The notes under the pieces were generated by a model. The model was not told the origin of the DNA and did not search any database. It saw nothing but the letters and a program-made list of their open reading frames with translations. Below are positions 58,511-64,000 of a DNA stretch of 64,000 bases, one piece after another. Position 1 is the first letter of the stretch; every line of letters begins with the position of its first letter. Origin of the DNA: Archivesica marissinica (taxonomy: Eukaryota > Mollusca > Bivalvia > Venerida > Vesicomyidae); the NCBI GenBank assembly GCA_014843695.1, contig CM026391.1, forward strand, positions 17,647,263 through 17,711,262, given 5' to 3'. The translations under genes and the position numbers were made by a program.

Positions 58511-61500
58511 GTAATGTTTATAACATCATGTAGGCCACAGTAGTAGTGCAATCATTTGTATACCTTTAATTGATTTGAACAGGGCAATATTGTTTGCGTT
58601 ATTGAGTCTGCAACTGGTTTCTGGGAGTGCATCTGCTCCGATTTCAGGTAATGTTTATGACATCATGTAGTACAACCATTTTTTATACCGTTAATTGATT
58701 TGTACAGGGCCCACCTGGGAGCATTGGCGGAGCTCCGCATCTCCACCTAGTAGCTATTACAGTTACATTTCCTAAACTTTTTTGGTTTGTTTATTGTTGT
58801 TTTTTGTTTCTAAATTCTTATTACCTAAAATGCTGCTTATTCTCTTAATCATTTTACCCTTTTTCTATTAGTATCATTAAATTAGTAAAGTACTAGCACA
58901 ACTCTTGTATTCAGTCTCTTTGTTAATTACAATCTAGTCTTATGGGGAGGGCCGTAACTAATGTTGTTAAAACTTGTGGCCCAACCCATTTGCTTCAACA
59001 TATAATGACAATCCTTGAGCAAACAATGCCACAAATCATGCATTATGGATAGTTATACATGTTTGTTCATTTGTTTTGTATTGTACATTGTATATATAGA
59101 ATGCAATAAAATATGATTAAACTAAACTCCCTCTCTCCCTCTCTTTTAATACGCTAAAAATACAAGCCTTGCATATATCAATTAACGAAATTCCCATGTA
59201 CTATTGGGTAACTGCTTTCATAATTATGTGCCACGTTTACTCGTCATTGCTTCGTCTTATGCTTTGGCATCCTGAAGAATACAGCATTGTACTTGCTTAT
59301 TGTGTGAACATACTACATGTATATAAAGAATACAGCATTGTACTTGCTTATTGTGTGAACATACTACATGTATATAAAGAATACAGCATTGTACTTGCTT
59401 ATTGTGTGAACATACTACATGTATATAAAGAATACAGCATTGTACTTGCTTATTGTGTGAACATACTACATGTATATAAAGAATACAGCATTGTACTTGC
59501 TTATTGTGTGAACATACTACATGTATATAAAGAATACAGCATTGTACTTGCTTATTGTGTGAACATACTACATGTATATAAAGAATACAGCATTGTACTT
59601 GCTTATTGTGTGAACATACTACATGTATATAAAGAATGCTGCAATCACTGGTGATGAATGAGATGATTGTGGAGATAAATGTGTTTCACTATGTTATGAG
59701 TTACTGTATTGTGAAGAGCGGACCGTTGACGGACTCGACCTGACGAACGTTTATATGCAAGCCCGCAAGGCCATATCCCCACACCCCGTCACTATCAGAG
59801 CATGCTGTGCCCAATGATAGCTGTCCAGAGAGTTGCCATACGACCTTTAGAAGCTATTTGTGCGACTTTAAGCCCTAATGCAAACACAATAAGAACTAGT
59901 TCATAAACAAATTGATGATTGAAGTTGGGTGGGAATCTCTGGATAGGAGAAGACTCAATCACAAACTTACTCTTTTTTTCAAGATGAAAAATGGTCTCAC
60001 TCCAAACTATCTCTCTGCTCTGTGTCCACCTGACGTCGATACTAGTAGATATAATTTGAGAAATGGAGATCAACTTCAAGTTCCACGCTCTAGAACCAAT
60101 TTATATGAAAACTCCTTTTTACCTTCAGTAGTTAGAGCGTTTAATGATTTACCACCATTAATCAAGCATGCACCATCTCTTTCATCGTTCAAGATGCAAC
60201 TTAAAAGCGACTCTTGTCCTATTCCCGAATTCTACTTTTCTGGTATACGTAAGAACCAGATACTACTTGCTCGATTGAGAACAAATTGTAGTTATTTAAA
60301 ACATGATCTCTTCTCCAAAAACATAATTGATTCACCACTATGCACATGCGGTCAAATCGAGTCAACTTACCATTATTTCTTTGAATGTCACAAGTACTAC
60401 AATATACGCCCTGAACTAGTTAACACTATTTCTCATCTCTGTCATATAACCCTAAATGTGATCCTATTTGGTGATATTTCTTTGCCATCTGAACATAATG
60501 AAATAATAGTCTTAGCTGTCCACAAATTCATAGAAAAGTCTAAACGTTTTTAGTATTCTGTGAACAGAGACTGACGCACTAGCAGAGTGATTCACTTCAA
60601 ACAGTGTGCTTACGTATGGTTCATCGCTTTCTACCCACCCTCCGCAACCTCCCTTTTACTGTTAGCTTTTCACCTGATAACAAGCTATATTTTCAACTAC
60701 TTATTATATATTTTGGTATTACTACATTATATGTTTATCTCTTAATCGCCATTTGTGCACAACATTATATATGCAATGGAGAAAATCTCAATAAGCTTTA
60801 AGCTTCCGATTTAATCCATTTTCGTTTTGTATACAATGTATATGTAATGTACATTATTATCGAATAAATATGTTTAAACCAATAAGAACTAGTTTGGGGA
60901 ACAGAACAGCTGACCTGACATTTGTGAATCATTTGTCCAGAACCATCACTATTTTACAATGTGAATTGGTTAGGCCATATCCCCACACGGCCCGTCACTT
61001 TCAGAGCATGCTGTGCCCAATGATAGCTGGAGAGTTGCCATACGACCTAAGCTGTTTGTTAGACTTTAAGCCCTAAATTAGACTCAAACACAATAAGAAC
61101 TAGGTTGGGGAACAGAACAGCTGACCTGTTAGGCTTATTTAGTCAATCCTAGAATGGTGTATGTTCCATTAATGTCTAACCCCTTGTGGGGACCTATACA
61201 TATTTACATAGACATGCTTAGCCGACCTAAGCGGTTAACCAGTACTAAGCCATGTGTGTGAGATGCCTTGCTTAATGACACTACATACGTGGCCTGACCA
61301 AGTATCGAACTCGGGACAGTTCGAACTATTTGATTAGTATATAATGTCGCACTTGTGGTGTACACAATGTTTACTTGAAACATACATGTATCTTTGTTGT
61401 CTATTACAGATGATCGTGATATCGCATCCTTGTCAGCCGTTGTCGCAGACAACAATGCGATATCCCGCGCTGCTGCGTCCAAACCATCGACATATGGTCA

Positions 61501-63676
61501 ACTTGACCATTGGATGCGTGTAAATTCCGCTACTACATGGAGAAGGAATGAGGAACAATTAAAATCAGGTACATTGGAACCAAAAACTTCTAAATACATG
61601 CACATTGTCTTGCCCATTTTGTCCAATTCAATGTCGTGTTTCAACCATACAATAACACATGTTCTGACCAATAAAATGGTGCGTTCTAATTTTCTCTACT
61701 CTAGTTTAATTGAAACAGTTTTTCTCAAAGCTTCATTTGTAACTAAGCTGATCAGTAAGAAATATAGTATGTGTCCTACAGTAATCTAGTAATAAACTCT
61801 TAAACTATATTTAAGGAATATGACAGACGGCGCAGAGCGTACACTGAACGTACCGTCTGATCGTTATTAAATAAATAATGTTTTAAGAAAACAAAACTAA
61901 TAAAACAGCATAGAGCCAGATCAGATGGCTCAGAGCGTCAATGAACGTACTGTACCGTCTGATCAGTATTAGTATTCGAATAGTGGAGCTAAAATACGTG
62001 GCGGAATAGCAAACAACATAGTGTGTGGAGGCCAAAGTCATCCACGCTAACATTAAACAAGCCAAATGTTGTCCATACCCGGTTTAAACTATTAACCCAA
62101 TCACCTAACTCAGTTACGATAAGCTTACTGAGTTATAGTAAGCTCACTGAGTTACGATAAGCTCACTGAGTTACGTTAAGCTCACTGAATTACGATAAGC
62201 TCACTGAGTTATGTTAAGCTCAAAGTGTTACGTTAACCATATTGAGTTATGTTAAGCTCACTGAGTTACGTTAAGCTTACTGAGTTATTTTAAGCGGGAA
62301 CAATTAGCGTTAAGCATCAATCTGCAGCGGCCGGGAACCATTAGCGTTAAGCATCAATCTGCAGCGGCTGGGAACAATTAGCGTTAAGCATCAATCTGCA
62401 GCGGCCGGGAACAATTAGCGTTAAGCACCAATCTGCAGCGGCCGGGAACCATTAGCGTTAAGCATTAATCTGCAGCGGCCGGGAACCATTAGCGTTAAGC
62501 ATCAATCTGCAGCGGCCTGTAACCATTAGCGTTAAGCATTAATCTGCAGCGGCCGGGAACCATTAGCGTTAAGCATTAATCTGCAGCGGCCGGGAACCAT
62601 TAGCGTTAAGCATTAATCTGCAGCGGCCGGGAACCATTAGCGTTAAGCATTAATCTGCAGCTGCCGGGAACCATTAGCATTAAGCATTAATCTGCAGCGG
62701 CCGGGAACCATTAAGCATCAATCTGCAGCGTTAGCATTAAGCACTTAGCATGTAACGTATATTATTTTCTGCTTCCGGCAAGTGAAATGGCACCTTTTAT
62801 TTCACTTATAAATATCTTTATTTCATATGAAAGCATACAATAATCGTACTTATGTCCAATATTTGAAGAAAATAAACTTCTGTTAATAAAACAATCAACA
62901 AGCTCCAGTTCAAATTTAATATGCTTGCTCTATATAGTGATTGTTCTGAGACATTGGTCCGCCACCGTTGTTGAGTGGTTAATGTCGCTGACTTGTATAC
63001 CACTGTAACCTATCATCTCTGATGGTTACGGGTTCGAGCCCCGCTCAGACCGTGTCTCTTTATATGAACAACCTTGTGCGGAGGTTGGTGCGCCAAGCAC
63101 TGGGTAACCGCTGAAACCTGCCGAGGAAAGGTGTTGTTAGATAAACTGCCCATCTCTCAAATGTAGCGACGTTAACGAAACTTAAATAAAAACATTATTT
63201 ACATCGTCCCACATGACCCCAAAATGTCGTCACATTTTATGTTTGAATATATGATATAAATCAGTATCACTTTTTCTTCAAATCACATAATTTTGATGAA
63301 ATGCTTTGAATATGTGTTGTATGATTATATCGGATTTCTTTCAAGGTCAAATGATTCAAGGTCAATTCCTATACATTTGAGCTTGTTCAGTACACAGGGA
63401 TTCGGCACGTTTGGGGGTACTAGTATATATATTTAAGTACTTAAATATATATACTAGTACCCCCAGACGTGCCGAATCCCTGTGGTTCAGTAAACATAAT
63501 AACTACATGTATTATAATTATCTCTCTAACTGTTCCAGGGATGGTATCATGTGAAGTGCTCGGTTGCCAAGATGTATTCACATGTACTATGGAACCCAAC
63601 GGAGTTGTGTGTATGTGTATGAACTCTGAGCAAGGGACGCTGTGTCATATGGATATGAAAAAGACATCAGATTTGG
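58417..63676 (+). CDS. secreted EGF-like protein, first three exons, 3' end outside window
   Basis: Exons 58417-58510, 61410-61568 and 63539-63676; all introns are GT-AG and phase 1. Residues 1-28 form a signal peptide (MVNNAKNVLTALLFALLSLQ then LVSVSASA). Residues 32-85 are a hydrophilic linker (DDRDIASLSAVVADNNAISR, YGQLDHWMRVNSATTWRRNE). Exon 3 holds six cysteines at 89, 94, 100, 109, 111 and 120 (C-x4-C-x5-C-x8-C-x-C-x8-C), ending C-x-C-x5-G-x2-C, the EGF signature; a phase 1-1 exon is usual for EGF modules. Exon 3 ends in a donor, so more protein follows. I do not recognise the overall protein; it could be a ligand, a matrix or shell protein, or a membrane protein ectodomain. The promoter motifs lie just upstream. 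Confidence 0.75.
58448..58710 (+). repeat. 135 bp duplication of the signal-peptide exon and donor
   Basis: TATTGTTTGC, TGCAACTGGTTTCT, AGTGCATCTGCTCCGATT and CAGGTAATGTTTA occur at 58453-58523 and again at 58588-58660. The copy is preceded by an acceptor-like TTGATTTGAACAG (58569-58582), and that piece recurs at 58691-58709. As an exon the copy would be 65 bp (58583-58647) and would shift the frame, so it is probably not used between exons 1 and 2. Confidence 0.9.
58711..59127 (+). mobile_element. possible LINE 3' region
   Basis: GGAGCATTGGCGGAGCTCCG then an AT-rich stretch ending TTTTGTATTGTACATTGTAT and AATAAAATATGATTAAACTA, similar in order to the tail of the LINE at 59903-60880. No open frame; tentative. 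Confidence 0.4.
59278..59636. repeat. minisatellite, 51 bp unit, 7 identical-looking copies
   Basis: Unit GAATACAGCATTGTACTTGC with TTATTGTGTGAACATACTAC and ATGTATATAAA. No difference between copies was seen, so the expansion is very recent. Since 51 is 3 x 17 a plus-strand frame stays open (161 codons); no gene is claimed. Confidence 0.95.
59769..61130 (+). repeat. duplicated target unit around the LINE
   Basis: GGCCATATCCCCACAC, TCAGAGCATGCTGTGCCCAA, GAGTTGCCATACGACC, GACTTTAAGCCCTAA and CACAATAAGAACTAG occur at 59769-59902 and again at about 60972-61110. TTGGGGAACAGAACAGCTGA follows each. The unit of about 220 bp was already duplicated and the LINE then landed in the first copy. Confidence 0.8.
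59889..60894 (+). mobile_element. 5'-truncated LINE with 14 bp target duplication
   Basis: AATAAGAACTAGTT flanks the insert at 59889-59902 and 60881-60894. The insert (59903-60880) encodes the C-terminal end of a non-LTR retrotransposon protein (59912-60553, 213 codons and TAG). LDRRRLNHKLTLFFKMKNGL and AFNDLPPLIKHAPSLSSFK are typical of such endings, and CTCGQIESTYHYFFEC is the C-terminal zinc-binding motif. About 330 bp of 3' UTR follows, ending AAATATGTTTAAACC without a long poly-A. Endonuclease and reverse transcriptase are missing, so it cannot move itself. Confidence 0.9.
61410..61568 (+). CDS. EGF-like gene exon 2 (linker)
   Basis: Acceptor TTGTCTATTACAG, 53 codons in frame with exon 1, donor TCAG then GTACAT. 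No cysteine; mixed charge. Confidence 0.7.
61800..62030. mobile_element. decayed relatives of TTAA MITE family 2
   Basis: CAGCATAGAGCCAGATCAGA, GTACCGTCTGATC (twice) and GCAAACAACATAG are pieces of the family 2 interior. No intact ends. Confidence 0.45.
62100..62290. repeat. minisatellite, 19 bp unit, about 10 copies
   Basis: Unit CACTGAGTTACGATAAGCT with TTACGTTAAGCT variants. Followed directly by the 37 bp array. Confidence 0.9.
62296..62745. repeat. minisatellite, 37 bp unit, about 12 copies
   Basis: Unit GGGAACCATTAGCGTTAAGC and ATTAATCTGCAGCGGCC. TTAAGC is shared with the preceding 19 bp array, which may have seeded it. Confidence 0.94.
62962..63190 (+). mobile_element. SINE family D
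   Basis: CCGCCACCGTTGTTGAGTGG, GACTTGTATACCACTGTAAC, GGGTTCGAGCCCCGCTCAGA, GCGCCAAGCACTGGGTAACC and tail TGTAGCGACGTTAACGAAAC, with the GGGCAACCGG part deleted. It lies in intron 2 of the EGF-like gene. Confidence 0.8.
63385..63492. mobile_element. 92 bp near-perfect palindrome between 8 bp direct repeats
   Basis: The palindrome spans 63393-63484 with 46 bp arms and one mismatch (63412 against 63465). The centre is AAGTACTT; outer ends are CACAGGGATTCGGCACGT and its complement. GTTCAGTA lies directly outside on both sides (63385-63392 and 63485-63492). The 8 bp duplication and CAGGG-like end fit a very small hAT-type MITE. No spacer or coding content. Confidence 0.85.
63539..63676 (+). CDS. 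EGF-like gene exon 3 (EGF module)
   Basis: Acceptor CTCTAACTGTTCCAG, six-cysteine EGF pattern, donor TTGG then GTATGT. A 92 bp palindrome ends 54 bp upstream of it. Confidence 0.75.
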
Positions 63677-63702
63677 GTATGTTCTTATTTTGTATATAAT
63701 GC

Positions 63703-64000
63703 AGGTACATCAGCCTGGCCTACGTAATAGTTACCGATCAGCATGGCGTCTGGCCTGTGTCATAGTTACCGATCAGCCTTGCCTGCGTAATAGTTACCGA
63801 TCAGCCTGGCCTGCGTAATAGTTACCAATCAGCCTGGCCTGCGTAATAGTTACCGATCAGCATGGCGCCTGGCCTGTGTCATAGTTACCGATCAGCCTTG
63901 CCTGCGTAATAATTACCGATCAGCCTGGCCTGCGTAATAGTTGCCGATCAGCCTGCCCTGCAAAATAGTTGCCAATCAGCCTGCTCTGCGAAATAGTTAC
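63703..64000. repeat. minisatellite, about 28 bp unit, runs off the window
   Basis: Unit GATCAGCCTGGCCTGCGTAA and TAGTTACC, about 10 copies with a longer variant (CATGGCGCCTGGCCTGTGTC) repeated twice. It starts 27 bp after the exon 3 donor of the EGF-like gene. Confidence 0.93.

Noticed and set aside
58583..58647. Alternative in-frame exon of the EGF-like gene
   Set aside because: It is 65 bp and its phase does not fit between exons 1 and 2; kept only as a duplication.
59169..59654. 161-codon frame with 17-residue repeats
   Set aside because: A by-product of seven identical 51 bp units, without conserved flanks.
61204..61482. 92-codon minus-strand frame
   Set aside because: It overlaps exon 2 of the EGF-like gene in antisense and part of an intron, with no motif.

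Overview
This window is nuclear DNA from an animal, most likely a lophotrochozoan and probably a mollusc. The reasons are spliced genes with GT-AG introns, several tRNA-headed SINE families, 3' ends of non-LTR retrotransposons, TTAA- and TA-flanked MITEs, and a very large load of minisatellites. By adding spans I estimate that tandem arrays cover about 20 kb of the 64 kb. The species call is inference; the eukaryotic call is secure.

Four protein-coding loci are supported. (1) A GH3-family gene on the minus strand (28723 down to 19328) has six exons that join in frame into 563 residues and end at a stop; its 5' exon(s) lie outside what I could find. (2) Fucose-1-phosphate guanylyltransferase (FPGT) on the minus strand (42482 down to 40273) has two exons here and lacks only a short 5' exon. 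(3) An egghead-like beta-1,4-mannosyltransferase on the minus strand (55005 down to 53584) is a complete single-exon reading frame. (4) A small secreted EGF-like protein gene on the plus strand (58417 to beyond 63676) has a signal-peptide exon, a linker exon and an EGF exon, and runs off the window. FPGT and egghead both belong to glycan metabolism (GDP-fucose salvage; glycolipid mannosylation), but nothing in the sequence shows that they are co-regulated. A broken MULE-like transposase (36085-37095) and a 5'-truncated LINE (59903-60880) are the only coding-like mobile remnants.

Layout: 1-19.3 kb is repeat-rich and gene-free (58, 32, 22, 20, 35, 44, 30 and 31 bp arrays plus SINEs and MITEs). 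19.3-28.7 kb is the GH3 gene. 28.7-40.2 kb holds arrays (82, 64, 46, 55 and about 30 bp units) and the MULE remnant. 40.3-42.5 kb is FPGT. 42.5-53.5 kb holds SINEs, MITEs and a 2.5 kb array of 27 bp units. 53.6-55.0 kb is egghead. 55-64 kb holds more SINEs and MITEs and the EGF-like gene.

The most unusual signal is in the GH3 gene. Several tandem arrays are built from the gene's own exon-intron junctions. About 21 copies carry the exon 1 acceptor plus 13 codons of exon 1. Five copies carry the last 36 bases of exon 1 plus its donor. A 75 bp duplication carries the exon 2 acceptor. About 40 copies of a 34 bp unit carry a sequence matching the exon 5 donor, and a LINE tail inserted there has duplicated that donor in its target site. 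The EGF-like gene shows a related event: a 135 bp duplication that carries most of its signal-peptide exon and the donor. The gene is therefore surrounded by dozens of perfect or near-perfect decoy splice sites.
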